A stretch of DNA of 64,000 bases from Candidatus Sumerlaeota bacterium (GTDB taxonomy: Bacteria > Sumerlaeota > Sumerlaeia > SLMS01 > JAHLLQ01): NCBI GenBank assembly GCA_030156535.1, contig JASGMJ010000002.1, positions 179,319 through 243,318 of the forward strand. Direction: 5' to 3'. A program made the position numbers and the translations under genes. The notes beneath the pieces were generated by a model. The model was given only the letters and a program-made list of their open reading frames with translations. It ran no database searches and had not been told where the DNA came from. How positions within the stretch are numbered: position 1 is the first letter of the stretch; every line of letters begins with the position of its first letter. Shown piece by piece: positions 17,653 through 26,720 of the stretch.

Positions 17653-18504
17653 ATGCCAACCCTGGCCCGCACGCGACATCGTCCCCGCCGTCTGGCGGTG
17701 GCCGCCGGTGCCCTCGTGGCACTCTCGGCGGCGATGCTCTTCGTGCAGTCCCGCGTGACGCCCGCTCCTGCCGTGCGCCAGGCCGGCGTCTCGGTTTCCC
17801 TGCCGCTTGTCGAGGCCGGTGCCGGCATCCGCGAGCGTTCGGCCAACGTGTGGACCGGGTTGTTTGAGGCCGATCAGTTGCGTGCCGAGAACGAGCGCCT
17901 GCGCGAAAGCATTGCGACGCTTCGCCTCCAGAAAGCCGCCGCCGAGACCCTCGCCGCCGAGCGCGCCCAGGCCGGCGAGCTGGCCGCCGCACTCCCCGCC
18001 TTTGCCCCGCATTCCCGTCCCGCCCCCGTGATCGCGCCGCTGCTCGATGGCCGCGAACGCCTGCTGTGGATCGGACTCGGCCAGGCCGACGGCATCGCCG
18101 AGGGCCAGGCCGTCCTCGGCCCCGAGGGTCTTCTTGGCGCCGTCCGCGACGTTTACGACCACCACGCCCTCGTGCTGCTTTCCACCGACCCGCAAAGCCG
18201 CTGGGGGGGCGAGGTGCGCGAGCGCGGCGAGCTCGGCATCGTGCATGGCACGGGGAGCACCGATTCCCTGGAGTTCCGCCTCGAACGCACCGCCGCCACG
18301 CTCGAGCCGGGCGACGTCGTGCAGACCTCCGGCACGCGCGGTTCGCTGATCCCCGCTGGTATTCCGCTCGGCGTTGTCGACAAGGTCTCCGTCACCGGCG
18401 CGGGTGAACGCCGCGCCCGTCTGATTGTTCCCGAAGTCGCCGGGGACCTGCGCACCGTCTTCGTTCTCGATGCGCGCCAAATCGAATGGGAGCCGCCGCA
18501 ATGA
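17653..18504 (+). CDS. mreC: Rod shape-determining protein MreC
   Basis: The product is 283 residues. It has a short basic cytoplasmic N-terminus, one membrane helix (about 13-33), a coiled coil (about 70-120, ADQLRAENERLRESIATLRL) and the beta-rich MreC domain with the GIAEGQAVLGPEGLLG and STDPQSRWGG segments. MreC sits in the periplasm and links the MreB cytoskeleton to wall synthesis in the elongasome. GGAG lies 4-5 nt before the ATG. The stop overlaps the mreD start as ATGA, so translation is coupled. Confidence 0.85.
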   Translation: MPTLARTRHRPRRLAVAAGALVALSAAMLFVQSRVTPAPAVRQAGVSVSLPLVEAGAGIRERSANVWTGLFEADQLRAENERLRESIATLRLQKAAAETLAAERAQAGELAAALPAFAPHSRPAPVIAPLLDGRERLLWIGLGQADGIAEGQAVLGPEGLLGAVRDVYDHHALVLLSTDPQSRWGGEVRERGELGIVHGTGSTDSLEFRLERTAATLEPGDVVQTSGTRGSLIPAGIPLGVVDKVSVTGAGERRARLIVPEVAGDLRTVFVLDARQIEWEPPQ

Positions 18505-19052
18505 TCGTCGCTGCTCCCGGCGCTTCCCAGCGCATCCTCAACTACCCCGTCCTCTCCGCACTCGGCGAGGGTCTTGCCGTTTCCGGCCTTTTGCTGCTCG
18601 TGCTCGGCTTCGCGGGCACGCTGACCAGTCACCTGCTGGCCACGGCGCTGCTCTGGGGGCTGCTCGCCTATCAACGGCCGCTGGCCTACCAGATCGTGCT
18701 GGCCGCCGTGCTCACGCTTTGCGGCGACGTGGCTTCCGGGCGCCTTCTCGGCGCGGGTCTTCCGCTGCTGGGGGCGGCGCTGCTCGCCGCGAATCTGTTT
18801 ACGGACGAGGGAGGCACCGAGCGTTGGCAGTCCGGGCACGCTCTCTTTGCCGTTGTGGCGTGCGTGGCTTCGTGGGGCGCGGCACTGATTGCGGGGATCA
18901 CGCGGCCCGAGTTGTTCGGCCCGCCCGAGAGTTTTCTCGCGCTGCTCGCGTCGCTGCTCGTGATTGCCGTGGCCGCGGGGCTGCTTTTCTGCCGCGCCGT
19001 CTGGAAGAGCCGCCGGCGCCGCGAACCCAGCTTGGCGAGGTGGTCCGCATGA
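18501..19052 (+). CDS. mreD: MreD-like membrane protein
   Basis: The product is 183 residues with about five hydrophobic segments and a basic C-terminus (KSRRRREP). The sequence itself is weakly conserved, as is usual for MreD; the call rests on size, membrane pattern and position between mreC and rodA, with ATGA overlaps at both ends. MreD is an inner-membrane component of the rod complex. The start at 18501 is taken for the overlap; an ATG at 18486 is possible. Confidence 0.7.
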   Translation: MIVAAPGASQRILNYPVLSALGEGLAVSGLLLLVLGFAGTLTSHLLATALLWGLLAYQRPLAYQIVLAAVLTLCGDVASGRLLGAGLPLLGAALLAANLFTDEGGTERWQSGHALFAVVACVASWGAALIAGITRPELFGPPESFLALLASLLVIAVAAGLLFCRAVWKSRRRREPSLARWSA

Positions 19053-20248
19053 GTCTCGTGGAGTTCGGCGCCCATGTTCCCACGCGGCTCGGCGAGCTGC
19101 GCCACGGTGCCGCCGTCGAGCGTCAGTCCGGCGCCCTCGGCCGTCCCGCGCACCTGCTTACGGCCTTGCGGCACCTCGACCTTCCGATGGCCGCCGCCAT
19201 TGTCACGCTCACCACGCTCGGTCTCTGGCTTCTGTTTGGCACCGTTCAGGGGAGCGGCTTTCTTCTCGCGGCCGCCGACCGCCAGATCACCTGGTTTGGC
19301 CTTTCCATCGTCGCGTTTCTCGTCGTCCTGCTGCCCGACTACCGCTGGCTCGGCAAGCTGGCCACGGTTGCCTACGCCAGCAACCTCGTGCTGCTGGTGC
19401 TCGTTTTGTTCCTGGGCACCACCGTCAACGGAGCGACCTCGTGGTTCCGTCTCGGCCCCATCAGTTTCCAACCCGCCGAGACGATGAAGGTCTCCACCGT
19501 GATGATGCTCGCGCACTGGTTTGCGCTGCGCCCCGAAGGGGTCGAGCGGCCGCGCGACCTGTTGCTCCCCGGCCTGCTTTGCGCCGTGCCCGCCGCCCTG
19601 ATTCTCAAGCAACCCGACCTCGGCACCGCCTCGCTCTTCGGCATCGTGTTCTTCTCGATGCTGTTCTGGGCGGGAGTGAAGCGCTGGATTCTCGTCGCGA
19701 TGATTCTCGCCGGGCTGACGTGCGCGGCGGGCACCTACCCGTTGCTCAAGCCCTACCAGAAGGAGCGCCTGAAGACCTTCGTCGATCCCGCGCGCGATCC
19801 TCGTGGCAGCGGCTACAACGTGATCCAGTCCTTCATCGCCGTGGGGTCGGGCGGCATCGCGGGACGCGGCTGGGGCCAGGGGACGCAGTCCGTGCACCGC
19901 TATCTTCCCGAGGCGCACACGGACTTCGTTTTCGCGAGCGCCGTCGAGCAGACCGGCTTTCTCGGCGCGATGATGATTCTGGGGCTCTACGGCGTCGTCT
20001 TCTGGCGGATTCTCGTGGCGGTGCGCAACGCACGCGACCGCTTTGGGGGACTGCTCGTTGTTGGTCTTGGCGCCATCCTCATGGGTCACATTCTGATGAA
20101 CATCGGCATGTGCATCGGGCTGTTTCCCGTCACGGGACTGCCGCTGCCGTTTCTCAGTTACGGAGGGTCGTTTCTGCTGGCCATGTTCGTCCTCGTCGGC
20201 CTGATCCTCAACGTCTCGATGCGGCGCTTTCTCTTCAGCCAGGGGTAG
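19049..20248 (+). CDS. rodA: RodA-type peptidoglycan glycosyltransferase (SEDS family)
   Basis: The start at 19049 overlaps the mreD stop (ATGA) and gives 399 residues with about ten membrane helices. SEDS signatures are present: VNGATSWFRLGPISFQPAETMK, ILKQPDLGTASL, GSGYNVIQSFIAVGSGG, GWGQGTQS, LPEAHTDFVFA and the C-terminal GLPLPFLSYGGSFLLA. RodA polymerises lipid II into glycan strands for cell elongation, together with a class B PBP. No PBP2 gene lies in this cluster. The cluster converges with the next gene, 10 bp away. Confidence 0.92.
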   Translation: MSLVEFGAHVPTRLGELRHGAAVERQSGALGRPAHLLTALRHLDLPMAAAIVTLTTLGLWLLFGTVQGSGFLLAAADRQITWFGLSIVAFLVVLLPDYRWLGKLATVAYASNLVLLVLVLFLGTTVNGATSWFRLGPISFQPAETMKVSTVMMLAHWFALRPEGVERPRDLLLPGLLCAVPAALILKQPDLGTASLFGIVFFSMLFWAGVKRWILVAMILAGLTCAAGTYPLLKPYQKERLKTFVDPARDPRGSGYNVIQSFIAVGSGGIAGRGWGQGTQSVHRYLPEAHTDFVFASAVEQTGFLGAMMILGLYGVVFWRILVAVRNARDRFGGLLVVGLGAILMGHILMNIGMCIGLFPVTGLPLPFLSYGGSFLLAMFVLVGLILNVSMRRFLFSQG

Positions 20249-20258
20249 GCAATTCCCG

Positions 20259-21113
20259 CTATTCCCCGGTCTTCTCTCCATTCAGGCGGGCGAGTTCTTC
20301 CACCAGCAGCGGATACGCGGGCTCCAGCATGCCGCCGTGATCGGGCCCCTTGATCTCGATGAGCTTCGTTCCCTCGTGCCCCACCTCCTTCATCATGCGC
20401 GCCATGTAGGCGTTCTCTTCATAGCGCCCCAGCAGTTCCTTCTCGCGGTCGCCCGTGATCAGAACCAGAGGCGGCGCGTCCGCGCGGACGTGGTAGAGCG
20501 GGGCGAGTTCATCGACGACCGCCTGCGTGCCGGGAATGCCGCGTTCCTCGCGGACGGTGAAGTGCGTGATCATGTGTCCGCTGAGCGAAATCACGCCCGC
20601 GAGACGATTTGCCTCCGCGCCACGGTTTCTGAGATGGCTTTCATCCAGCGCGATCAGGGCCGCCAGGTATCCGCCCGCGGAATACCCCGCCACGAACACG
20701 CGGCCGGGATCGCCGCCATGTGACTCGATCTCGCGCATGACCCACGCCGTTGCGGCCGCAGCATCGTCGATGGCGTCGGCGGTCTTCGATGCGGGGAAGA
20801 GGCGATAGTTGACGGCGGCGACGGCGAACTCCTGCCCGCGCAGTTGGCCGGGTACTTCCTTCTCGCCGGAACGCAGTCCGCCGCCGTGGAACCACACGAC
20901 CGTCGCGAAGCCCTGCCGGCCGGCCGGGCAATACAGGTCCAGGCGGCAACGCTCCCGCATCGCCTCCGTCAGGTCACCGTCCGCTTCCTCGCGGTAGGGA
21001 ATGTCCTTCATCATCGTGTAGGTACTTTCCTCTGCCGCAAGAGGCGTCAGAAGAAGAGGGATGCATGCGAGCAGGAAGAGAACCCAGCTCTCTCGCACGG
21101 TGCTTTGCTTCAT
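20259..21113 (-). CDS. Secreted alpha/beta hydrolase (BD-FAE/carboxylesterase type)
   Basis: The product is 284 residues with an N-terminal signal peptide (helix about 10-26, ending LTPLAAEE). It shows the oxyanion motif HGGGLRSGE, the nucleophile elbow GYSAGG, the acid in LITGDREKE and the His in KGPDHGGM. The fold matches periplasmic esterases that remove acyl groups from polysaccharides, among others. It is the last gene of the long minus-strand array, 32 bp after the kinase, which fits a role in trimming acylated glycans; the substrate is inferred only. Confidence 0.8.
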   Translation of the reverse strand: MKQSTVRESWVLFLLACIPLLLTPLAAEESTYTMMKDIPYREEADGDLTEAMRERCRLDLYCPAGRQGFATVVWFHGGGLRSGEKEVPGQLRGQEFAVAAVNYRLFPASKTADAIDDAAAATAWVMREIESHGGDPGRVFVAGYSAGGYLAALIALDESHLRNRGAEANRLAGVISLSGHMITHFTVREERGIPGTQAVVDELAPLYHVRADAPPLVLITGDREKELLGRYEENAYMARMMKEVGHEGTKLIEIKGPDHGGMLEPAYPLLVEELARLNGEKTGE

Positions 21114-21145
21114 GCCCGGAGTCCCTTTCGGGCGCGCGGCTGCGC

Positions 21146-22795
21146 CTACTCGTTCATCAGTTCGCGATACGCCAAGTGGTCCAGATAGAGGCGATGGAAG
21201 ACACGGTACTTCCTGTCGTGGTACTCCCTCGTGGTGGCTTGGGGCTCGATGACCCGGCCCGCGCGCGACATGGCGGCCATTGCCGCTTCGATGGAATCAA
21301 ACTGCGCCGAAGCAACCGCGCCCAGAATCGCCGAGCCGAGCAGCACGGCTTCCGGTTCCTTGCTGAGCACAAGACGGCAGCCCGTGATGTCGGCGTGCTG
21401 CTGGAGATAGACAGGGTTCTTCGTTCCGCCGCCGCACGCGCAGATCGTCTCGATGCCGTAGCCGTTCCGGTTCAACTCCTCGATGATGTGACGGGTTCCG
21501 TAGGCCACTGCCTGAATCGCGGCGAGGTATAGCAACGCGAGGTCGGCAACGGTGGCGCTGAGCTTCAGTCCGCTGATCATGCCGCGAAGCGAAGCGTCCG
21601 CGCGCGGCGAGCGATTTCCGTGGAAGTAGGGGAGCACATGCAGCGAACGCGTCAGTTCCGCCATTGGGCAACCGGCGGCCTGCGCCAACTCCTCCAGCTT
21701 CGCGTTGAGTAGTTCGTAGACCGTCTTTCCCTGCTCCTTCGCCTTGCCTGCCAGTTCGGCGGAGGCGGCGTGCGAGAAGATGACGTGATCGATCAGCGCC
21801 CCCGTTGCACTTTGCCCGCCTTCATTCAGCCAGTAGCCCGGCACCATGGCCGAGTAGTACGGCCCCCAGATGCCATCGACGAAGCGTGCCTCCGGCGCGA
21901 TGGCCATGTGGCACGACGACGTTCCGCCGATCAGGGCGAGACGCTTCGAGGCGTTTGCATGCGACAACGGACCGTCGTGCAACTCTGCCCCGATGACGCC
22001 AAGGCCGCCCGCGTGCGCGTCGATGATCGAGACGCCAACGGCGGTGCCCTCCGCGAGGCCGAGTTCCTCGGCGGCGCGCGCCGAGAGACCATTGCCAACC
22101 GGCTCGCCCATCGGGCGCACGTCGGTGCCGATGCGCGCCCACTTCTCGTCGGCAAGTTTGCCGAGCCCGATCGCGCGCCAGTACGCCTCGTCCCACTTGC
22201 CGCTCGGCTTCTCGTGGCCAAGGTATGTCCACTTGCAAACCGTCGAACAGAGCGAACGCACGTTGGCGTCCGTCGCTTTCCAGACGAGAAAGTCAGGCAG
22301 GTCGAAGAAGAACGCCGCCTTGTTCCACGTCTCCGGCATGTTCTGCTTCAGCCAGAGCAGCTTGGGCGATTGCATCTCGGGCGAGATCACGCCGCCCACA
22401 TAGCGAAGCACCTCGTGGTCGCCCGCGTTGATGAAATCCGTCTGCGCCATGGCGCGATGGTCCATCCACACAATGACGTTCCAGGCGGGATCGCCCGTCG
22501 GCGAAACGGTCAGTGGGGCGCCGCCGCCGTCCAGCACCACGAGGGAGCAGGTGGCGTCGAAGCCGACGCCGCGCACCTGTGCGGGCGAAACGCCGGACTC
22601 CGCCATCGCCTGTTTCACGCATCGGCAGATGGAAGCCCAGATGTCCGTGGACGACTGCTCCACGAAATCGGGTTGGGGCTTGTTCATCGCAATCGGATGC
22701 GACGCCGTGCCGAGCATGTGCCCGCCTGCGTCGAAGACGCCGGCACGGGCACTGCCCGTACCGACGTCGATTCCAACGAAGTAGGAGGAAGTCAT
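21146..22795 (-). CDS. FGGY kinase, D-ribulokinase type
   Basis: The product is 549 residues. It has the FGGY phosphate motif [12 protein letters not shown] near 8-19 and ACGGGTKNP in the C-terminal half. Length and sequence fit the human FGGY / yeast YDR109c subfamily (about 550 residues) rather than L-fuculokinase (about 480). At 82-86 it carries TCSLV, reported as a signature of D-ribulokinases. The expected reaction is ATP plus D-ribulose to D-ribulose 5-phosphate, which enters the pentose phosphate pathway. Its ATG overlaps the fucI stop by 4 bp, so isomerase and kinase are translationally coupled. Substrate remains inferred. Confidence 0.85.
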   Translation of the reverse strand: MTSSYFVGIDVGTGSARAGVFDAGGHMLGTASHPIAMNKPQPDFVEQSSTDIWASICRCVKQAMAESGVSPAQVRGVGFDATCSLVVLDGGGAPLTVSPTGDPAWNVIVWMDHRAMAQTDFINAGDHEVLRYVGGVISPEMQSPKLLWLKQNMPETWNKAAFFFDLPDFLVWKATDANVRSLCSTVCKWTYLGHEKPSGKWDEAYWRAIGLGKLADEKWARIGTDVRPMGEPVGNGLSARAAEELGLAEGTAVGVSIIDAHAGGLGVIGAELHDGPLSHANASKRLALIGGTSSCHMAIAPEARFVDGIWGPYYSAMVPGYWLNEGGQSATGALIDHVIFSHAASAELAGKAKEQGKTVYELLNAKLEELAQAAGCPMAELTRSLHVLPYFHGNRSPRADASLRGMISGLKLSATVADLALLYLAAIQAVAYGTRHIIEELNRNGYGIETICACGGGTKNPVYLQQHADITGCRLVLSKEPEAVLLGSAILGAVASAQFDSIEAAMAAMSRAGRVIEPQATTREYHDRKYRVFHRLYLDHLAYRELMNE

Positions 22796-24585
22796 TTGTA
22801 GAGGGCTCCGTAGGTCTGGCAGGCGCGGAAGTCAGCGGACTCGAGGTCGGCCGTTCCAAAGGAGGACCAGCTGCTGGGCCGGAAGAGTTTCGCGCTCTCG
22901 ATGTTGTGCATGTAGACCGGAATGCGCAGCATCGCGGCGAGCGTGATGATGTCGGCGCCGATGTGGCCGGGGCTGAGCACGCAGTGATTCGCGCCCCAGT
23001 TGTTCATCACGGTGTAGGCGGAATCGAACGGGAACGTGCCGCTCAGGCGCGGGGCGAACCAGGTGGTCGGCCATGTGGGGTCAGTGCGCTGGTCGATCTT
23101 CTCATGCACCTCCTTGGGCAGTTCGAGCGTCACGCCCTCCGCGATCTGGAGGGCGGGCCCAAGTCCCTTCACGAGATTCAGCCGGCTGATCGTGCAGGGC
23201 ATTCCGCCGCGCGTGACGAACTTCGTCGACCAGCCGCCACCCCGGAAGTACTCCAGTGTGCCCGGATGCCAGCTTGTTGCTTTCAGGCAGGCGGCCACAT
23301 CGTCCTCGGTCATTTCCCAGAAGGGCTTCATCGTCGGCTTGCCGTCGGGGCCCTTCATTTCGGCGCAACCGTCCAGCGCTGCGGGGCCGGAGTTGATGAG
23401 GTGCAGAAAGCCCGCCGCCGCGTCGCCGCTCAGTGTGTGCCCTGTCGTGCGCTTCACCGCCTCGGGGCTCCAGTACGTGCGCACGTCGGCGAAGATTTGC
23501 GCCGTCCCCGTCAGCAGATTACCGAACAACATCGTCAACCCGTTCAGCGCGTCGTTCTCCGTCGCCACGATATGCGGCTGGCGGATGCCGTTCCAGTCGA
23601 AGGAGGAGTTGAGAATCGCTTCGAGGAAATCGCCATTGGGATAATGATCGGTCCACTGGCGCTGACCCTGGAAGCCGCCGCAGATGGCGTTGTGTCCTTC
23701 GGCTTCCTCGCCGAACCCGATTTCCTTCAGTGCGGGATTGCCGACCATGAGATCGCGGGCGATCAGTGCCATCTTGATCGACAGGGCCCAGTCCTCGTCC
23801 TTCTGTTCGCGCGTGTGCTGCTTGTCGGGTGGGTTGCGGTCCTCGCCTTCCTTGCAGTTCTTCTTCACCCACGCGAGCGCGCGCTTGAACTCCTCGCGGT
23901 CGTAGATTTCCAGGTCCATGCGCCGCACGAACTCGGTCATGTCGATCTGCACGACGCGCATTCCCAGGTAGTCTTCGATCAGCGGGCAGTCCACGATCGA
24001 GCCCGCGATGCCCATGGAAACGCCGCCCATCGCGAGGTAGGACTTGCCGCGCATCGTGGCGACGGCGATGCCACCGCGAACGAAGCGGATGATCTTCTCC
24101 TTCACGTCTTCGGGAATGTTCAGATCCCCGGACTCGTGAACATCCTGGCCGTAGATGCCAAAGCACGGCAGTCCCTTCTGCGTATGCGCGGAGAGCGTCG
24201 CGGCGAGGTACACGGCGCCGGGACGTTCGGTGCCATTGAAGCCCCAGATCGCCTTGGGGCGCAGGGGGTTCATGTCCATCGTCTCCGATCCGTAGCACCA
24301 GCACGGCGTCACGCTCAGCGAAACCGCCGCGCCTTCCCTGTCGAAGAGATCGTCCATGCGGGCCGCTTCTGCTGCGCCGCCGATGCAGAAATCGGGCACG
24401 ACGCATTCGACCTTCTCGCCGCTGGCGTGGCGCACGTTTTCCTCGATCAGTTTTGCCGCCGCGCGCGCCATTGCCAGCGTCGGTTCCTCAAGCGATTCGC
24501 GGATGCCGTTGCGGCGCCCGTCGATGATGGGGCGGATGCCGACCTTCGGCAGGGCCGCGGGAAAACGCTTTGTTGATCCGGTCAT
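22792..24585 (-). CDS. fucI: L-fucose / D-arabinose isomerase
   Basis: With the start at 24585 ([16 protein letters not shown]) the product is 597 residues; E. coli FucI is 591. It follows E. coli FucI closely across the active-site region: [43 protein letters not shown] and NNWGANH. The enzyme is Mn-dependent and interconverts L-fucose with L-fuculose and D-arabinose with D-ribulose. It is coupled to the FGGY kinase. No fuculose-phosphate aldolase lies in the window, so D-arabinose is a real alternative substrate. Confidence 0.93.
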   Translation of the reverse strand: MTGSTKRFPAALPKVGIRPIIDGRRNGIRESLEEPTLAMARAAAKLIEENVRHASGEKVECVVPDFCIGGAAEAARMDDLFDREGAAVSLSVTPCWCYGSETMDMNPLRPKAIWGFNGTERPGAVYLAATLSAHTQKGLPCFGIYGQDVHESGDLNIPEDVKEKIIRFVRGGIAVATMRGKSYLAMGGVSMGIAGSIVDCPLIEDYLGMRVVQIDMTEFVRRMDLEIYDREEFKRALAWVKKNCKEGEDRNPPDKQHTREQKDEDWALSIKMALIARDLMVGNPALKEIGFGEEAEGHNAICGGFQGQRQWTDHYPNGDFLEAILNSSFDWNGIRQPHIVATENDALNGLTMLFGNLLTGTAQIFADVRTYWSPEAVKRTTGHTLSGDAAAGFLHLINSGPAALDGCAEMKGPDGKPTMKPFWEMTEDDVAACLKATSWHPGTLEYFRGGGWSTKFVTRGGMPCTISRLNLVKGLGPALQIAEGVTLELPKEVHEKIDQRTDPTWPTTWFAPRLSGTFPFDSAYTVMNNWGANHCVLSPGHIGADIITLAAMLRIPVYMHNIESAKLFRPSSWSSFGTADLESADFRACQTYGALYK

Positions 24586-24656
24586 GTCTTGTTCTCCGTC
24601 TCTGTGGATTGGAAGGCGCGCTGCGCCCGTGCTGCAAGTGTGGCGGGGGAGAGCAC

Positions 24657-25619
24657 TCAGGTTTTCTTCCAGCCGTAGGTAACATACTCGTGGTCGAACG
24701 TGCCATCCTCGTACAGGTCGATCATGGCATAGCCCGGCGGAGTTTCCTGGTAACTGCCCTTCCACCAGCTTCCGCAAACGGCTCCGTTGCAAAGGTACGT
24801 GACGCCGTTGTAGTCGATGCGGTCGAGCAGATGGATGTGCCCGCTGAGGGCCAGACGCACGTTGGGATGCTGGAAGAAGAGGTCCTTCAGCGCGCGCGCG
24901 TCCTGATGCATCCAGCTGCCCGGCACGATCCAGTCGCCCGTCTTCTCGTTCTCGCCATCGAAGTACGCCGCGGCGCACAGGATGGGAATGTGCGAGAGGA
25001 TCATGACGTGCTTGTCTGCCGGAGTGGCGGCCAGTTCCGCTTTCAGCCAGGCGAACTGTTCTTCATCGAGATGGGCGTCGTAGATCCTCTGCCGGCCGGG
25101 CGAATTGCTGTCGAGAACCAGGAGCTTCCAGGAACCCAGATCGCGCGAATAGTAGCGCTGCTCCAGCGACAACACTTCCTGCGCCCATTTCTTGCCGAAG
25201 TGGGGATCGTCGGGCGAGGCGCCACTGCTTGCACGATTCCAGCCCCACACGTCGTGATTGCCGAGGCAGTGCACGATGGGCAGCGAGCATGTGCGCAGCA
25301 CGCGCTGTACGACGTCCCACTGTGGGGCCACGTGTTCCTTCTTTGCATCCAGCGCATCCATCACGATGTCGCCGCCGTTCAGGATCAGGTCTGGCGGATC
25401 GGCCTGGCTCTGGACATGCTGGAAGCAGCGTATGCCCCACTGCTCGGCGTTGCGTCCGACGTCCAGATGCATGTCGGTCAGGTGGGCCACGCGCAGGGCT
25501 CGGCGCTTGCCATGTTTCTCCGATGCCGCCTTCGGCGCCGTCTGGCAACCGAGCGATGTTGCCAGCAACGCGCCACCACTCACCTTGAGCAAGTCCCTTC
25601 GGTTCATTCCGTCACTCAT
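24657..25619 (-). CDS. Tat-exported lipoprotein metallophosphoesterase
   Basis: The start at 25619 follows GGAG and gives 320 residues. The N-terminus has a twin-arginine motif ([16 protein letters not shown]) followed by a lipobox (SLGC), so it is probably a lipoprotein exported by Tat. Calcineurin-like motifs are complete: [29 protein letters not shown] and LSGHIHL. It hydrolyses a phosphoester using two metal ions; the substrate is unknown. A second, different metallophosphoesterase lies directly upstream, and fucI lies 71 bp downstream. Confidence 0.85.
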   Translation of the reverse strand: MSDGMNRRDLLKVSGGALLATSLGCQTAPKAASEKHGKRRALRVAHLTDMHLDVGRNAEQWGIRCFQHVQSQADPPDLILNGGDIVMDALDAKKEHVAPQWDVVQRVLRTCSLPIVHCLGNHDVWGWNRASSGASPDDPHFGKKWAQEVLSLEQRYYSRDLGSWKLLVLDSNSPGRQRIYDAHLDEEQFAWLKAELAATPADKHVMILSHIPILCAAAYFDGENEKTGDWIVPGSWMHQDARALKDLFFQHPNVRLALSGHIHLLDRIDYNGVTYLCNGAVCGSWWKGSYQETPPGYAMIDLYEDGTFDHEYVTYGWKKT

Positions 25620-25662
25620 GGCATACTCCGTTGCAGTTCGAGGGTTGCATCCGCCTTCCTGC

Positions 25663-26700
25663 CTAGACGTTGAAGAAGCCCGGACGGAACGCGTTTTCGA
25701 TGACGAATTCGTTCTCCTCGTCTGTTGCAAAGCGGTCGAGCCATGGGGAGTACGTCTTCATCGTGATCTGGTTGGCAGCCGGGTCGATGGTGATAATACG
25801 CAGCCAGCCCTCGCCGCCATCGGGGAGCATCTGGTAGTTTGCGAGCACCTGGTGCACCGGCGAGCCGTGCTCATTGGTGCTCGTCAGGCGCCCCTTGCCG
25901 TCGTTCAGAATGTGCCCGCTCAGAACGAGGAAGATGTTCTCGTGGCGGCGCACCATCTTCTCCCACAGCTCTTCGCCGTCGTTGTCCGCGCCCGCATAGG
26001 TGCGCGGGTTCCACTTGTCGCCTTCGCCGACGCGCGTGTCGTCGGAGTACATGTAGCAATGCGTGCTGAAGATGACGCGGTGCTTGGGGTGCGCATCGAG
26101 AATCCTGTTGGCCCAGTCGATCACTTCATCACGCGGCCCGAACTCCAGGCAGAGAACGAGATAGGGAACGCCGTCGCGCTCGAACTTCCAGTAGGCGTTC
26201 TCGATTCCATCCTGCCACGTTCCGCCAAACCACGGCAGGTTCTCGTAGCGGCTTCTTGGAAAGAAGTCGTAGAAGTGCGTGAGCTGGCGCTCCGCCCCCC
26301 AGCCCGGTTGATCATGGTTGCCGGTATTCAGGCAGACGGGCACCACACCGTCGAGAACGTCGAGCGACTTGCGCGCGTTCTTCCACTCTTCCTCGGCGTT
26401 GTTGTCCGTGATGTCGCCCTCGTGAATGACGAGGAAAATGTCGAGAGCTTCCTTGTTGTCGCGGATCCACTCCGTCTGTGCGGTGAAAATGTGCGGGAAG
26501 GCCTTGGAGTAATACTGCGTGTCCGGCAGGGCGATAATCGTGAACGGCCGAACATCACGCGAGCCGCCGAGCCGTGCGAGTGACGCACAACCCTGCAGCC
26601 CCGCGGACAAGGCCACTGTTCCCAATCCGGCGAACTTGATGAAGTCCCTCCGCTGCATTCTGCTGGCGATACCTGCATTCTTCTGATCGTCGTGCTTCAT
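25663..26700 (-). CDS. Exported metallophosphoesterase, second type
   Basis: The ATG at 26700 follows AAAGGAG and gives 345 residues. A twin-arginine signal (MQRRDFIKFAGLGTVALSAG) with a lipobox-like LQGC follows. Motifs run ALPDTQYY, HEGDITDN, GNHDQPG, STHCYMY and LSGHILND. The DTQYY form of the first motif belongs to a known calcineurin-like subgroup. The last motif, normally GHxH, reads GHIL, so one usual metal ligand is missing. It lies 43 bp before the other metallophosphoesterase gene and 20 bp after the DUF5060 glycosidase gene. Confidence 0.8.
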   Translation of the reverse strand: MKHDDQKNAGIASRMQRRDFIKFAGLGTVALSAGLQGCASLARLGGSRDVRPFTIIALPDTQYYSKAFPHIFTAQTEWIRDNKEALDIFLVIHEGDITDNNAEEEWKNARKSLDVLDGVVPVCLNTGNHDQPGWGAERQLTHFYDFFPRSRYENLPWFGGTWQDGIENAYWKFERDGVPYLVLCLEFGPRDEVIDWANRILDAHPKHRVIFSTHCYMYSDDTRVGEGDKWNPRTYAGADNDGEELWEKMVRRHENIFLVLSGHILNDGKGRLTSTNEHGSPVHQVLANYQMLPDGGEGWLRIITIDPAANQITMKTYSPWLDRFATDEENEFVIENAFRPGFFNV

Positions 26701-26720
26701 ACCCGGGCTCCTTTCGTGAT

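Noticed and set aside
24575..24590. CATGTC at the fucI start as an operator half-site
   Set aside because: It is made by the start codon and the codons next to it, is single, and lacks the palindrome seen at 49224-49244.
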